Part shown: positions 21,702 through 31,088 of the stretch, in pieces | Numbering within the stretch: the stretch's first letter is position 1 | How the letters are laid out: the number at the start of each line of letters is the position of its first letter | Source: Anderseniella sp963698275 | Lineage (GTDB): Bacteria; Pseudomonadota; Alphaproteobacteria; Rhizobiales; Aestuariivirgaceae | Assembly (NCBI GenBank): GCA_963698275.1 | Contig: CAVOQE010000009.1 | Span: 1 to 64,000, forward strand | Direction: 5' to 3' | Length of the DNA stretch: 64,000 bases | The notes under the pieces: generated by a model | Databases searched by the model: none | Told to the model about the DNA's origin: nothing | Seen by the model: the letters and a program-made list of their open reading frames with translations, nothing else | Made by a program: the position numbers and the translations under genes

Positions 21702-22148
21702 TTACGCAGGCTCGGTATCAAGCACCATGCCGGACCCGCCCGTGATGCGCACTCTGGACCCGGCCGGCGCATCAGTGCCTGTAACCCGCCACAACGCATC
21801 ATCGATACGCACCTTGCCTTCGCCGTTCACAATGGGTTCGTGCAGCATTGCCGTACGACCGACATATGTGTTCACGCGCTGGTTCAGGTATGGCAAGTTG
21901 ACCTCATCCGTGGCTCGCGTCCTGACATAGCGCCGCCCAAGCAGAAGATAGACCACGGAGAGCACGACAAACAGGATAACTTCCATCTGCCAGGTCAGAC
22001 CCAGAAACAGATCGGCCAGGCCGACGCTCAGTGCAGCCAGACCAAACCAGACGAGAACTATGCTGGTGGCAACCAGTTCGCTGACCAACAGCACACCTGC
22101 GATGATCCACCAGGTCCAGTCTCCAAAAATGTCCAGAATTTCAGCCAT
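21702..22148 (-). CDS. NfeD family membrane protein
   Basis: A 148-residue protein. Two hydrophobic stretches (about residues 12-35 and 45-70, the latter with EVILFVVLSVVYLLLG) are followed by a soluble OB-fold domain (PYLNQRVNTYVGRTAMLHEPI...GKVRIDDALWRVTGTD...VRITGG). This is the short NfeD form that lies beside SPFH proteins. ATG 22148 gives the conserved start MAEILDIFGDWTWW. It follows the SPFH gene by 13 bases on the same strand; such pairs are thought to organise membrane microdomains or membrane protein quality control. The exact role is unknown. Confidence 0.88.
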   Translation of the reverse strand: MAEILDIFGDWTWWIIAGVLLVSELVATSIVLVWFGLAALSVGLADLFLGLTWQMEVILFVVLSVVYLLLGRRYVRTRATDEVNLPYLNQRVNTYVGRTAMLHEPIVNGEGKVRIDDALWRVTGTDAPAGSRVRITGGSGMVLDTEPA

Positions 22149-22161
22149 CTGCCGGTCGTCC

Positions 22162-23145
22162 CTATTGCTTAACTCTCGGTACGCTTGCACCGCGTTGCGC
22201 GCTGCCGGAGCGTTGTGCGCCGCCACCACCTTCACCGAATGCTTCCTTGGCGATTTCGGCAACGCCTGCAATGGAACCAATAATACTGGAGGCTTCCACC
22301 GGCAGCATCAGCAATTTCTGGTTCGGTGACTTGGCAATGCTTTCCAGCGCCTTGATGTAATTGTTGGCAACAAAGTAGTTTACCGCCTGCACATCCCCTT
22401 CAGCAATGGCAACCGACACCATGCGTGTGGCATTTGCTTCCGCTTCAGCCGAACGCTCACGCGCCTCGGCATCGCGGAACGCAGCTTCACGCCGGCCTTC
22501 TGCATCCAGCATGATCGCCTGCTTTTCACCTTCGGCTTTCAGAATTGCCGATTCACGCGCTCCCTGAGCCTCCAGAATGGCGGCACGCTTGTCACGTTCC
22601 GCCTTCATCTGCCGGCCCATGGAATCAACCAGGTCACGCGGCGGGTTGATGTCCTTGATGTCGATGCGGGTCATTTTCACGCCCCATGGCGAGGTTGCCT
22701 GATCGACCACACCCAGAATCGCATGGTTGATCTCGTCACGCTGTGACAGCAGGCTGTCCAGATCCATCGACCCCATGACGGTACGGATGTTGGTCATGGT
22801 GATATTCAGAATGGCATTTTCCAGCCGGTTGACTTCATAAGTCGCCTTGGCGGCGTCCAGCACCTGAAAGAACGCCACACCATCGACCTGCACCATGGCA
22901 TTGTCCTTGGTGATGACCTCCTGGCTCGGCACTTCCAGCACCTGTTCCATCATGTTCATTTTGGACCCGATCCGGTCGACGAATGGCAGGATAATGCCAA
23001 GTCCCGGACCAAGCGTTTTGACGTAGCGGCCAAATCGCTCGACCGTGTACTCAAAGCCCTGGGGCACGGTCGTAATCGCCTTGAACAGGGTAATGACCGC
23101 CAGTGCCAGCAGCACCAGAACAAAAACGCTGAAACCTTCAAGCAT
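22162..23145 (-). CDS. qmcA: SPFH/band 7 (stomatin-like) membrane protein, QmcA type
   Basis: A 327-residue protein with an N-terminal membrane anchor (FSVFVLVLLALAVITLF) and the SPFH domain (TTVPQGFEYTVERFGRYVKTL, PFVDRIGSKMNMMEQ, NAILNITMTNIRTVMG). A long charged helix rich in Ala, Glu and Arg (about residues 170-235, with AAILEAQGARESAILKAEGEKQ) forms the coiled oligomerisation region. ATG 23145 is chosen over 23160 because AGGA lies eight bases upstream. It pairs with the NfeD gene downstream. Related proteins form ring or cage complexes, often with FtsH; that is family knowledge. Confidence 0.9.
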   Translation of the reverse strand: MLEGFSVFVLVLLALAVITLFKAITTVPQGFEYTVERFGRYVKTLGPGLGIILPFVDRIGSKMNMMEQVLEVPSQEVITKDNAMVQVDGVAFFQVLDAAKATYEVNRLENAILNITMTNIRTVMGSMDLDSLLSQRDEINHAILGVVDQATSPWGVKMTRIDIKDINPPRDLVDSMGRQMKAERDKRAAILEAQGARESAILKAEGEKQAIMLDAEGRREAAFRDAEARERSAEAEANATRMVSVAIAEGDVQAVNYFVANNYIKALESIAKSPNQKLLMLPVEASSIIGSIAGVAEIAKEAFGEGGGGAQRSGSAQRGASVPRVKQ

Positions 23146-23283
23146 AAAACCAATCCTCATCTGAAAAGACGCATCCGTCTGCCATTTGGTGGCAGACTGG
23201 ATGAAATTGGTTAAAAACTACTTTGATTCGTCTTTTGACCGGCGCAAATTCGTCAGCTTGCGCAAACGGCAGGCAGACCAGCC

Positions 23284-24363
23284 TCAAAGCCAGCCGGACA
23301 GCTCCCGGTCAATCAGCTGCTTCAGCATCCTTATCGAAGCCTTGCTGTCGTTCAGACATGGTGCCACCGAAAAATTCTCGCCACCATGCTCGATGAATGT
23401 TTCCTTCACACCGATGGCAATTTCTTCAAGTGTTTCAACACAATCAGATGAAAAGCCCGGCGTAATGACGACGATGTTCTTGACACCGTCACTGGCCATT
23501 TTCTCAATTGTCTTGTCGGTATACGGCTGCAGCCATTCTTCGGTTCCGAACCGTGACTGGAAGGTGATGATCAACTCGCCCTCCTTCATGCCCATTCGCT
23601 CACGTAAAAGCCGTGCGGTCTTCTGGCAATGGCAATGATAGGGATCACCGCGCATCAGGTATGACTTCGGCAGCCCGTGGAACGACGCCACAACAACGTC
23701 CGGCTTGTAATCAATTGATTTCAGATGTGCTTTCAGGCTGGTTGCAAGTGCATCGATATACGCCGGGTCATCGTGATAGGGTGGCACTGTGCGAATGGCC
23801 GGTTGCCACCGCATCTGTTTCAGCGCGTCATAGCTTTTATCAAGCGCCGTTGCCGTCGTGGTCGCTGAATATTGCGGGTAGAGCGGAAACAGCAGCACCT
23901 TGTCGCAGCCCAGGCTTTTCAGATGCTCGATACGCTCTTTCACCGGCGGCATGCCATAGCGCATGGCCCAGTCGATCACGATATCCGTATTTCCCGAGTA
24001 CAGCTCGGTCAACTGCTCGGATTGCGACCGGGTTATCGTCTTCAACGGAGACTCATTGCGCTCCTTGTTCCATATCTGCTCATAGGCATGGCCGGATTTG
24101 CTGGGCCGGAACGTCAACACGATACCGTTGAGGATAACCCACCATAAAGCCCGGTTTGTCTCGATCACCCGCGGGTCCGACAGGAATTCCTTCAGATAGC
24201 GCCGCATCGGCCAGTAGCTGGTGGCTTCCGGCGTTCCCAGATTCATGATCAGGATACCAATCTTGCCACCTACAACTGGCGGATGGTCGGCGGGCAGCAC
24301 AACTGCGTGTTGGTCGGACTTGTCCAGCATTGTATTCCAGGTATCGCTTTCGATCAGGGTCAT
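23284..24363 (-). CDS. hemH: Ferrochelatase
   Basis: A 359-residue enzyme that inserts ferrous iron into protoporphyrin IX, the last step of haem synthesis. Conserved parts are GILIMNLGTPEATSYWPMRRYLKEFLSDPRVIE near the N-terminus, FPLYPQYSATTTATAL, the catalytic His in VVASFHGLPKSYLMRGDPYHCHCQ, and FSSDCVETLEEI with the conserved Glu. The length is normal. It follows the acyl-CoA-ligase-like gene on the same strand, with a terminator-like hairpin between them, so it is probably transcribed on its own. Confidence 0.95.
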   Translation of the reverse strand: MTLIESDTWNTMLDKSDQHAVVLPADHPPVVGGKIGILIMNLGTPEATSYWPMRRYLKEFLSDPRVIETNRALWWVILNGIVLTFRPSKSGHAYEQIWNKERNESPLKTITRSQSEQLTELYSGNTDIVIDWAMRYGMPPVKERIEHLKSLGCDKVLLFPLYPQYSATTTATALDKSYDALKQMRWQPAIRTVPPYHDDPAYIDALATSLKAHLKSIDYKPDVVVASFHGLPKSYLMRGDPYHCHCQKTARLLRERMGMKEGELIITFQSRFGTEEWLQPYTDKTIEKMASDGVKNIVVITPGFSSDCVETLEEIAIGVKETFIEHGGENFSVAPCLNDSKASIRMLKQLIDRELSGWL

Positions 24364-24379
24364 TTTTAAATGTTACAAT

Positions 24380-24401
24380 CAAAAACCACAAACCTTGTGG
24401 T
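24380..24401 (-). terminator. Terminator-like hairpin below the ligase gene
   Basis: On the minus strand ACCACAA (24401-24395) and TTGTGGT (24391-24385) form a 7-bp stem with a 3-base loop, followed by a run of T. It lies between the PaaK-like gene and hemH and probably ends the catabolic transcript. Confidence 0.7.
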
Positions 24402-24423
24402 CTTTAAAGTGCCAGAATAACTT

Positions 24424-24440
24424 AATGGGTCCTGACCCTA
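24424..24440 (+). repeat. Dispersed motif ATGGGTCCTGA, copy 3
   Basis: AATGGGTCCTGACCCTAAG lies on the plus strand between hemH and the ligase gene. It shares 16 of 17 bases with the copy at 8336 (minus strand). Confidence 0.45.
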
Positions 24441-24467
24441 AGCGTACGGTTCGTATCAGATAACAGA

Positions 24468-25703
24468 TCAGGCAGCAGCAGGACGATCGTCTGAAATCAC
24501 CTTACCGTCGTTTTCCAGACTACCTACGCCAACAAGTTCAACCTGTCCACGTATCTTGCAGATCTTTTGCATGGTCTGGGCAACTGCAACCGCCAGGCCG
24601 TCTGCCGGATTGCTGCATTCTGCCTGCAATAGCAGGGTGTCCTGCTCATTGCTGCGGCCGACAACAAGGCGCAGTTTGCCAAGCTCGGGATGGGCCCTGC
24701 CGATGTCGGCGACCTGCGACGGGTGTACGAACATGCCCTTGACCTTGGTGGTCTGGTCAGCCCGGCCCATCCAGCCCTTGATGCGCTGGTTGGTGCGTCC
24801 ACACGGGCTCGCGCCTGGCAGAAGTGCCGACAGGTCTCCGGTGCCGAAACGGATCATCGGATAGGTCTTGTTGAAGTTGGTGACCACCACCTCACCAACC
24901 TCACCTTCGGCAACGGGTTCATTGGTGCCGGGACGGACAATCTCGAGGATCACACCCTCATCGACGATCATGCCGTCCACTGCCTCGCTCTCATAGGCAA
25001 TGACGCCGACATCTGCGGTGGCATAACACTGCAATACACTGACCCCGCGACTGGCATATTCTTCGCGAAGGCTCGGAAACAATGCCCCGCCTGAAACCAG
25101 TGCCCGCCTGATCGACGATACATCGCGGCCGGCTTCTGCGGCCTTGTCCTGCAGGATTTTCAGAAAGTCAGGGGTGCCGGTGAAGCCGACAGGCTTCAGC
25201 GCCTCGATATTGTCCATCTGCAATTCGGTGTTACCGATACCGGCAGGGATCACCGCGCATCCCAGCGCACGTGCGCCTTCGTCGAGAATGAAACCGCCCG
25301 GTGTCAGATGGTAGGCAAAGCAATTGTGCACCATGTCACCCGGCCTGAAACCGGCAGCAAACAGCGCACGCGCGCCGCGCCAGGGGTCAGCAGCAAGTCC
25401 CATCGGTTCGAAAATCGGACCCGGCGACATGAACACCCTGCCCCAGGTTTCCGGACCGCCCGGTGTGAAACCACCGAACGGCGGCTCTGCCGCCTGCAGG
25501 TCTTTCAGGTCAGTCTTGCGCAATACCGGCAACTGCGCCAATGCCAGTCTGGAGGTAACCTGAGATGGCTGCACATCCGCCAGGTAGCGGTTCCAGCCGG
25601 GCGCGGTCATCGCATATTCGATCTGAGCCGGCAGATCCTGGAAAAGTTGCGCCTCGCGTTCCTTAGGCTCACGCGTCTCCAGTTCATCAAAATACGAAGT
25701 CAT
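24468..25703 (-). CDS. Phenylacetate-CoA ligase-like adenylate-forming enzyme
   Basis: A 411-residue member of the PaaK-type family of AMP-forming CoA ligases. It has FTGTPDFLKILQDKA, RRALVSGGALFPSLREEYASRG, QCYATADVGVIAYES, MIRFGTGDLSALLPG and WMGRADQTTKVKGMFVHPSQV, all in the usual order. The usual phosphate-binding loop (S/T-S-G-T-T-G-x-P) is not evident: the region reads MSPGPIFEPMG, so the substrate or mechanism may differ. It ends a block with a branched-chain-type ABC importer and an indolepyruvate oxidoreductase, so its likely role is activation of an aryl or acyl acid to its CoA ester. Substrate identity is inference. Confidence 0.82.
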   Translation of the reverse strand: MTSYFDELETREPKEREAQLFQDLPAQIEYAMTAPGWNRYLADVQPSQVTSRLALAQLPVLRKTDLKDLQAAEPPFGGFTPGGPETWGRVFMSPGPIFEPMGLAADPWRGARALFAAGFRPGDMVHNCFAYHLTPGGFILDEGARALGCAVIPAGIGNTELQMDNIEALKPVGFTGTPDFLKILQDKAAEAGRDVSSIRRALVSGGALFPSLREEYASRGVSVLQCYATADVGVIAYESEAVDGMIVDEGVILEIVRPGTNEPVAEGEVGEVVVTNFNKTYPMIRFGTGDLSALLPGASPCGRTNQRIKGWMGRADQTTKVKGMFVHPSQVADIGRAHPELGKLRLVVGRSNEQDTLLLQAECSNPADGLAVAVAQTMQKICKIRGQVELVGVGSLENDGKVISDDRPAAA

Positions 25704-25734
25704 AATACAAGTTCCAAATCGCTACAGCATGTCT

Positions 25735-25775
25735 CGCAGAAGTGTGTACGGTTTTGATGCAGTCAAAACCTGTTT
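25735..25775. repeat. Alphaproteobacterial-type intergenic palindrome
   Basis: GGTTTTGA (25750-25757) and TCAAAACC (25763-25770) form an 8-bp stem, directly after GCATGTCTCGCAGAAGTGTG. I recall similar GCATGTCTCGCA-type sequences as dispersed repeats in rhizobial genomes. It lies in the spacer between the livF-type gene and the ligase gene. Confidence 0.5.
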
Positions 25776-25807
25776 CGCTCTAAACGGCTTGATCTTTATC
25801 CCGGCAG

Positions 25808-26653
25808 TCAGGCCAGCCAGCGCTTGCGCCGCTTGTAGGCTTTCACATTCTTGAACGAGCGCCGGTTTTCACCCGACACGCCAAGATAGAATTCCTTCAC
25901 GTCTTCATTGTCACGCAGCGCTGAGGCTTCCCCGTCCAGCACCACCCGGCCGTTCTCCAGGATATAGCCGTACTTGGCATAACGCAGCGCGATGTTGGTA
26001 TTCTGCTCGGCCAGCAGGAAGGATACACCTTCGTTCTCATTCAGCTTTTTGACGATCTCGAAGATTTCCTCGACCAGTTGCGGTGCCAGGCCCATGGACG
26101 GCTCATCCAGCAGAATGGTCGTTGGCCGCGACATCAGTGCCCGGCCGATGGCACACATCTGCTGCTCGCCACCGGACGTGTAGCCGGCCTGGGAGGTGCG
26201 GCGCTCGCGCAGCCGCGGAAAATAATTGTAGACCATCTCAAGGTCCTGGGCGATTGCCGCGCGCCCGTCGCGCCGGGTAAAGGCACCGGCCAGGAGATTG
26301 TCTTCAATGGTCAGGTGTTCAAAACAGTGGCGGCCTTCCATCACCTGGATACAGCCGCGCTTCACCATCTCGTTGGGCGTAAGCTGGTCGCACCGCTCGC
26401 CCTTGAACTCAATGGTTCCCTTGGTCACGTCACCACGCTCTGCACGCAGCAGGTTAGACACCGCCTTCAGGGTCGTGGTCTTGCCGGCACCGTTGGCACC
26501 CAGCAAGGCCGTGATACCGCCCAGTGGCACATCAAGTGACACGCCCTTCAGCACCAGAATGACGTGATTGTAGATCACCTCGATATTGTTGATCGACAGA
26601 ACGGGTTCTGCGGCTTTTGCTTCAGTGTCTTGGGCAGCAAGGGTCTCGGCCAT
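25808..26653 (-). CDS. livF: Branched-chain amino-acid-type ABC transporter ATPase (LivF)
   Basis: A 281-residue ATPase. The Walker A motif is GANGAGKTTT, the Q-loop region follows with IEDNLLAGAF, the ABC signature is TSGGEQQM, Walker B is TTILLDEPSMGLAP and the H-loop is LLAEQN. The QLVEEIFEIVKKL and LENGRVVLDGEA segments are typical of LivF. ATG 26653 gives the start MAETLAAQ; the track frame upstream begins with TTG. It powers import together with LivG and the two permeases in this block. The C-terminus (about 20 residues, ENRRSFKNVKAYKRRKRW) is more basic than usual. Confidence 0.9.
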   Translation of the reverse strand: MAETLAAQDTEAKAAEPVLSINNIEVIYNHVILVLKGVSLDVPLGGITALLGANGAGKTTTLKAVSNLLRAERGDVTKGTIEFKGERCDQLTPNEMVKRGCIQVMEGRHCFEHLTIEDNLLAGAFTRRDGRAAIAQDLEMVYNYFPRLRERRTSQAGYTSGGEQQMCAIGRALMSRPTTILLDEPSMGLAPQLVEEIFEIVKKLNENEGVSFLLAEQNTNIALRYAKYGYILENGRVVLDGEASALRDNEDVKEFYLGVSGENRRSFKNVKAYKRRKRWLA

Positions 26654-26691
26654 GGACAAACGCTTTCAGTTGGGTACCGGGGTCATCAGCC

Positions 26692-26716
26692 CCGCCTGCC
26701 CGGATAAGGCAGGCGG
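26692..26716 (-). repeat. Strong intercistronic hairpin after the binding-protein gene
   Basis: CCGCCTGCC and GGCAGGCGG form a perfect 9-bp stem around a 7-base loop, without a T-run. It lies just below the binding-protein gene stop and above livF. In solute-binding-protein operons such a hairpin often stabilises the binding-protein message or lowers downstream expression; that role here is inference. Confidence 0.6.
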
Positions 26717-26752
26717 AACATTATCGTGAAATGTCAGACTAAATCACTGCAA

Positions 26753-28060
26753 TCAGCTGCAGGTCTGTGTCTCCCAGTCAGGTTTGTCAGCCAGATACTT
26801 TTCTGCTGCGTCTTCCAGAAGTGGCCGCACAACTGCGGTATCCGGGGCAATCGGGTCTGAAATCTTCACCCAGTCCTTGCCATCCCACTGCTGGATGAAC
26901 ACTGATCCGGCACCTTCATGGTCCTTGCACGAGCCCTTGATCGGAGCCGTAAAGCCTTCAAGGCCAAGCTCCTTCAAACGCGCCTCGTTCAGGTCAAACA
27001 GCTCAAAGCCGTCACGCAGGTCAGCAGCTGTGATGACTTTCTTGCCGGTCTTGGCCTGGGCTGCGCGAATGCCTTCGGCAATCAGCACAGAGTTGAACAG
27101 ACCACGGTTGTACAGGACATCACCGACGAGGTCTTTGCTGGCAACCTGGCTGCCGCCCGTGTCGACGACATACTTGATCACATCCTGAAGCGCCGGGAAG
27201 TCCGCACCGACACCGGAGAAGTTGGCAGCCTTGTAGCCCTTGCCGACTTCACCGACCGAACGCAGGTCCGAGTGCGCGCCTGCCCACCAGTTGCCGATGA
27301 ACTGGTCCAGCGGATACTTGATCTTGGCCGCTTCCTTGACGGCTGTGGCGTTCATTGCACCCCAACCCCACATGATCATGTAGTCTGGGCGTTCCTTGCG
27401 GACGTTCAGCCATTGTGAACCCTGGTTCTGCATTTCCTTCACGCCAACCGGGAACATGGCAACATCGAAGCCCTGATCCTTGGCCAACTGTTCAAGCAGT
27501 GGAATGGGCTCCTTGCCGTAACCCACATCAAGATAGATGAAGCCGACTTTCTTGCCCTTGAGGCCACCATTGGCATCGATGTACTTGAGGATCGACGACA
27601 GCTGGCTCCAGTAGCTTGTCGGATAGGTGAAGGTCCACGGGAACTTCTCGCCGATAGCGGCAGCCGACAGGCCATAACCCATCGAGAGCACCGGAATCTT
27701 GTCAACCGGTGCTTTCGGGATCAGCTGCAGCGTGATGCCCGTGGAATACGGGTTGTACACCAGAGCACCCTTGCCCTTGGTGGACTCGTAACACTCGACA
27801 CCCTTCTGGGCGTTGTAGCCGGTCTCGCATTCTTCAACGACAATCTTGACACCGCCAATGCCCCCATCACGGGCATTCAGCATGTTGAAGTAATCGGCAA
27901 AACCGTTTGCCAGCGGTGTACCACCACTTGCGAACGGGCCGGTTCGATAGCTCAGCGAAGGCACAAACATTGTGTCTTCGGCCTGCGCTACCGGGGCCGT
28001 AGTAAATGTAGCGCCCGCCAAAGTGGCAAAGGCTACACCAGTCATCAAAAGCTTCTTCAT
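26753..28060 (-). CDS. ABC transporter substrate-binding protein (branched-chain amino-acid type)
   Basis: A 435-residue periplasmic protein of the Peripla_BP_6 (LivJ/LivK-like) family. The signal peptide MKKLLMTGVAFATLAGATFTTA is followed by AEDTMFVPSLSYRTGPFASGGTPLANG, then KIVVEECETGYNAQKGVECYE and the lobe-2 segments KKVGFIYLDVGYG and ISDPIAPDTAVV. GGAGGAAACC precedes the ATG at 28060. It sits between livM upstream and livF downstream. The substrate is not readable; relatives in aromatic or 2-oxoacid catabolic clusters bind amino acids, aromatic acids or amides. Confidence 0.9.
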   Translation of the reverse strand: MKKLLMTGVAFATLAGATFTTAPVAQAEDTMFVPSLSYRTGPFASGGTPLANGFADYFNMLNARDGGIGGVKIVVEECETGYNAQKGVECYESTKGKGALVYNPYSTGITLQLIPKAPVDKIPVLSMGYGLSAAAIGEKFPWTFTYPTSYWSQLSSILKYIDANGGLKGKKVGFIYLDVGYGKEPIPLLEQLAKDQGFDVAMFPVGVKEMQNQGSQWLNVRKERPDYMIMWGWGAMNATAVKEAAKIKYPLDQFIGNWWAGAHSDLRSVGEVGKGYKAANFSGVGADFPALQDVIKYVVDTGGSQVASKDLVGDVLYNRGLFNSVLIAEGIRAAQAKTGKKVITAADLRDGFELFDLNEARLKELGLEGFTAPIKGSCKDHEGAGSVFIQQWDGKDWVKISDPIAPDTAVVRPLLEDAAEKYLADKPDWETQTCS

Positions 28061-28189
28061 TGGTTTCCTCCCTGAATACCGTCCCGTCGTGGATCCGGTT
28101 GCTTTTGTAAATATTGCGTCATCTGATCCGTACTCCCGGATTGACGACCCTTCAGTTTCTTGCTCCCAAAAAATGCCTTATCTGTCAGA

Positions 28190-29269
28190 TCAGGAGTAGG
28201 GGAACGGCCACGTCCTGAGTTTCTCTTTGGCGATCTGCCACAGCCGGGCAAGCCCGTGTGGTTCAACGATCAGGAAAAATATGATCATACCCCCGATCAT
28301 CATGAAGTTGATGTGCTCGACCGTTGCAGCGTTGATATCCAGTCCCAGCGCTTCGGGCAGCGCCCGGATAATGATCGGCAGGATCCAGATGAAAGCCGCG
28401 CCCATGTAACAACCGATCAGGGAGCCGAGCCCGCCGATGATTGCCATGAACAGGAACAAAAACGAGTGATTGATGTCGAAGCTTTCAACCTCGGCTGACC
28501 CCAGCCAGAAAAACACCATGAGCGCACCTGCTACACCGCAGTAAAAAGACGATACTGCGAACGCCGACAGTTTTGCGTACAGCGGACGTACCCCCATGAG
28601 TTCCGCCGCAATATCCATGTCGCGGATCATCATCCATGATCGGCCAATGCGGCCGCGAATGATGTTGGACGCGATCCACGTCATGACCACCACTATCGAC
28701 AATACCACGAAGTATTGGGCAACGTGGTTTGCTGCACCTCCACTGACGGCATATCCAAATGCGGTTCTTGGCAGGCTGTCGATAGCGCCTGAATCATTGT
28801 AATTATAAAGCCACTCGATCCGGATGAAACACCACTCCAGGAAGAACTGCGCAGCAAGTGTGCTCACCGCCAGATAAAACCCCTTGATACGAAGTGATGG
28901 CAGGCCGAACAGAATTCCAATACCTGCCGAGAAGAAGCCCGACAGCAGCACCATTACAATGATGTTTACATCCGGGAAAATTGTTGTGAGCTTATAACAT
29001 GAGTATGCTCCCACCCCCATGAAAGCCCCCGTTCCCAGCGACAATTGCCCTGTGTATCCAACCAGGATATTCAACCCGATGGTTGCGAGGGTGAAGATCA
29101 GAAACGGGATCATGATGGATTTTAGAAAAAACTCGCCGCCAAACGCTGGAACAAACACGAAAGCTATCACCAGCATGGCGATAATGGCGAACTTGTCCTG
29201 CAGGATCGGAAACACCTGGCTGTCGGCAGTGTAGTTCGTCTTGAACTGGCCTACTTCACGATAAAACAT
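28190..29269 (-). CDS. livM: Branched-chain amino-acid-type ABC permease (LivM)
   Basis: A 359-residue membrane protein with at least eight hydrophobic spans. The family run GYTGQLSLGTGAFMGVGAY (about residues 70-90) and GLPSLRIKGFYLAVSTLA match LivM. The cytoplasmic EAA-like loop is RSWMMIRDMDIAAELMGV, followed by AKLSAFAVSSFYCGVAGAL. It forms the channel with LivH (upstream by 21 bases). The C-terminal tail is short and charged. Confidence 0.9.
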   Translation of the reverse strand: MFYREVGQFKTNYTADSQVFPILQDKFAIIAMLVIAFVFVPAFGGEFFLKSIMIPFLIFTLATIGLNILVGYTGQLSLGTGAFMGVGAYSCYKLTTIFPDVNIIVMVLLSGFFSAGIGILFGLPSLRIKGFYLAVSTLAAQFFLEWCFIRIEWLYNYNDSGAIDSLPRTAFGYAVSGGAANHVAQYFVVLSIVVVMTWIASNIIRGRIGRSWMMIRDMDIAAELMGVRPLYAKLSAFAVSSFYCGVAGALMVFFWLGSAEVESFDINHSFLFLFMAIIGGLGSLIGCYMGAAFIWILPIIIRALPEALGLDINAATVEHINFMMIGGMIIFFLIVEPHGLARLWQIAKEKLRTWPFPYS

Positions 29270-29290
29270 TTTCTTGTACCCAGCCTCGCC

Positions 29291-30247
29291 CTAAATCCGT
29301 TCGATGATTTTTTCGCCGAACAGCCCTTGTGGCCGGAACAGCAGGAATATCAATGCAATCACATATGCAAACCAGCCCTCGACACCGCTGCCAAGCAAAC
29401 CACCCCAGTAAATCTCAAACAGCTTCTCGCCAAAGCCGATCACCAGGCCGCCGATTATGGCCCCGGGAATCGAGGTGAACCCGCCGATGATCAAAACCGG
29501 CAGGGCTTTCAGCGCAACAATCTGCAAGGCAAACGAAACGTCCGATTTGGCGCCCCACATGATGCCGGTGGCCAGCGCCACGATACCGGCGGCAAACCAG
29601 ACAATGACCCAGATCTGGTTGAGCGAAATGCCCACCGACAAAGCCGCCTGGTGGTCGTCGGCCACTGCGCGCAAGGCCCGGCCAATGCGGGTCTTGTTGA
29701 AAAAGATCGCCAGCGCCGTCACCAGGACGATCGCCATGATCACAGCAGCCACATCGAGATGCTCGATGATGACAATGCCGCCAAACGGTTCAAATGTCGT
29801 CGATCCGGTCGGCAGCCCGAGTTCCGCGGCAATCATCGGTTTCGGCTCACCGCCGAACACATATTCGCCAAACCCGATGAGAAAATAGTTCAGCCCGATG
29901 GTGGCCATGAACAGGATGATTTCCTCCTGGTTCACCAAGTTACGCAGCACAATGCGTTCCACCAGCCACGCCAGCACAAACATCGCGCCGATGGTCAGGA
30001 TCAGTGCACCCCATGCCGGCACGCCTGCCTGGTAAAGACCAACCAGGGTCAGTGCTGCAAACACTACCATGATGCCCTGCGCGAAGTTGAACACGCCGGA
30101 TGCCTTGAAAATCAGCACGAAGCCCAGCGCGATCAGCGAGTACAGCGTTCCCGCCACAAACCCCGACCACAGGACCTGCAGGAAGAAGTCCGGCGCAGAG
30201 CCCATCTGTACAAACGGGTCGATCAGAATGTTGTAAAGAATATCCAT
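29291..30247 (-). CDS. livH: Branched-chain amino-acid-type ABC permease (LivH)
   Basis: A 318-residue integral membrane protein. It has the LivH pattern GTLYSLIALGFVLIFKASGVFNFAQGIMVVFAAL near the N-terminus, then TRIGRALRAVADDHQAALSVGI as the coupling loop, followed by LPVLIIGGFTSIPGAIIGGLVIGFGE and RPQGLFGEKIIERI at the end. It pairs with livM and lies 22 bases below livG. The usual length is about 300 residues, so it is complete. Confidence 0.92.
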   Translation of the reverse strand: MDILYNILIDPFVQMGSAPDFFLQVLWSGFVAGTLYSLIALGFVLIFKASGVFNFAQGIMVVFAALTLVGLYQAGVPAWGALILTIGAMFVLAWLVERIVLRNLVNQEEIILFMATIGLNYFLIGFGEYVFGGEPKPMIAAELGLPTGSTTFEPFGGIVIIEHLDVAAVIMAIVLVTALAIFFNKTRIGRALRAVADDHQAALSVGISLNQIWVIVWFAAGIVALATGIMWGAKSDVSFALQIVALKALPVLIIGGFTSIPGAIIGGLVIGFGEKLFEIYWGGLLGSGVEGWFAYVIALIFLLFRPQGLFGEKIIERI

Positions 30248-30269
30248 TATTTCCTGTTCCCCTGACCTG

Positions 30270-31088
30270 TCAGTGCGCTACGCCGAGATAAGCATCAATC
30301 ACATCCTGATTGGAGCTGACCTCTGCCGGTGTGCCGTCGGCGATCTTTTCGCCATGATCCAGCACCACCACCCGTGTCGACAGATCCATCACCACGCCCA
30401 TATCATGCTCGATCAGCGCAATCGTTGTGCCGAACTGGTCGTTCACATCGAGAATGAAGCGCGACATGTCTTCTTTTTCTTCAAGGTTCATGCCGGCCAT
30501 CGGCTCATCAAGCAGTAAGAGTTCCGGCTCCATGGCCAGGGCGCGAGCCAGTTCAACCCGTTTTTGCAGTCCGTACGGCAGACGGCCAACCGGTGTGCGC
30601 CTGATATGCTGGATCTCCAGGAAGTCGATGATTTCCTCGACCCGTTCACGGTGCTCGACCTCTTCCTGCATGGCCGGACCGAAGCGCAGCATCTGCCAGA
30701 AGAAGTTCCTGTGCATTTTCAGCGTGCGCCCGGACATGATGTTGTCGAGCGTCGACATGCCGCGAAACAGCGCAACGTTCTGGAACGTGCGGGCAATGCC
30801 TTGAGTGGCGGCAACATAGGGCCGCATCTGGGCGCGGGTTTCACCCTTGAAGGTGATTTCACCGACCTGCGGATGATAGAAACCGTTGATCACGTTCAGC
30901 ATCGAGGTCTTGCCGGCCCCGTTGGGGCCGATGATCGCGCGAATTTCACCCTTGTTGATGTTGAAGCTCACATCCTTGATGGCGTGCACACCGCCGAACG
31001 ACAATGACACATTGCGTATATCGAGCATGACTTCCGGCGCATTTGCGCTGTCATTGCCTGCCGCAGCCGGTTTCACCGCCACATTCAT
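30270..31088 (-). CDS. livG: Branched-chain amino-acid-type ABC transporter ATPase (LivG)
   Basis: A 272-residue ATPase. Walker A is GPNGAGKTS, then RTFQNVALFRGM after the Q-loop. The expected signature C-loop reads LPYGLQKRVELARAL, as in LivG. Walker B is LLLLDEPMAGMN and the H-loop is LIEHDMGVVM. Its ATG overlaps the stop of the acyl-CoA synthetase gene (ATGA at 31088-31085), so the enzyme and the transporter are co-expressed. Confidence 0.92.
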   Translation of the reverse strand: MNVAVKPAAAGNDSANAPEVMLDIRNVSLSFGGVHAIKDVSFNINKGEIRAIIGPNGAGKTSMLNVINGFYHPQVGEITFKGETRAQMRPYVAATQGIARTFQNVALFRGMSTLDNIMSGRTLKMHRNFFWQMLRFGPAMQEEVEHRERVEEIIDFLEIQHIRRTPVGRLPYGLQKRVELARALAMEPELLLLDEPMAGMNLEEKEDMSRFILDVNDQFGTTIALIEHDMGVVMDLSTRVVVLDHGEKIADGTPAEVSSNQDVIDAYLGVAH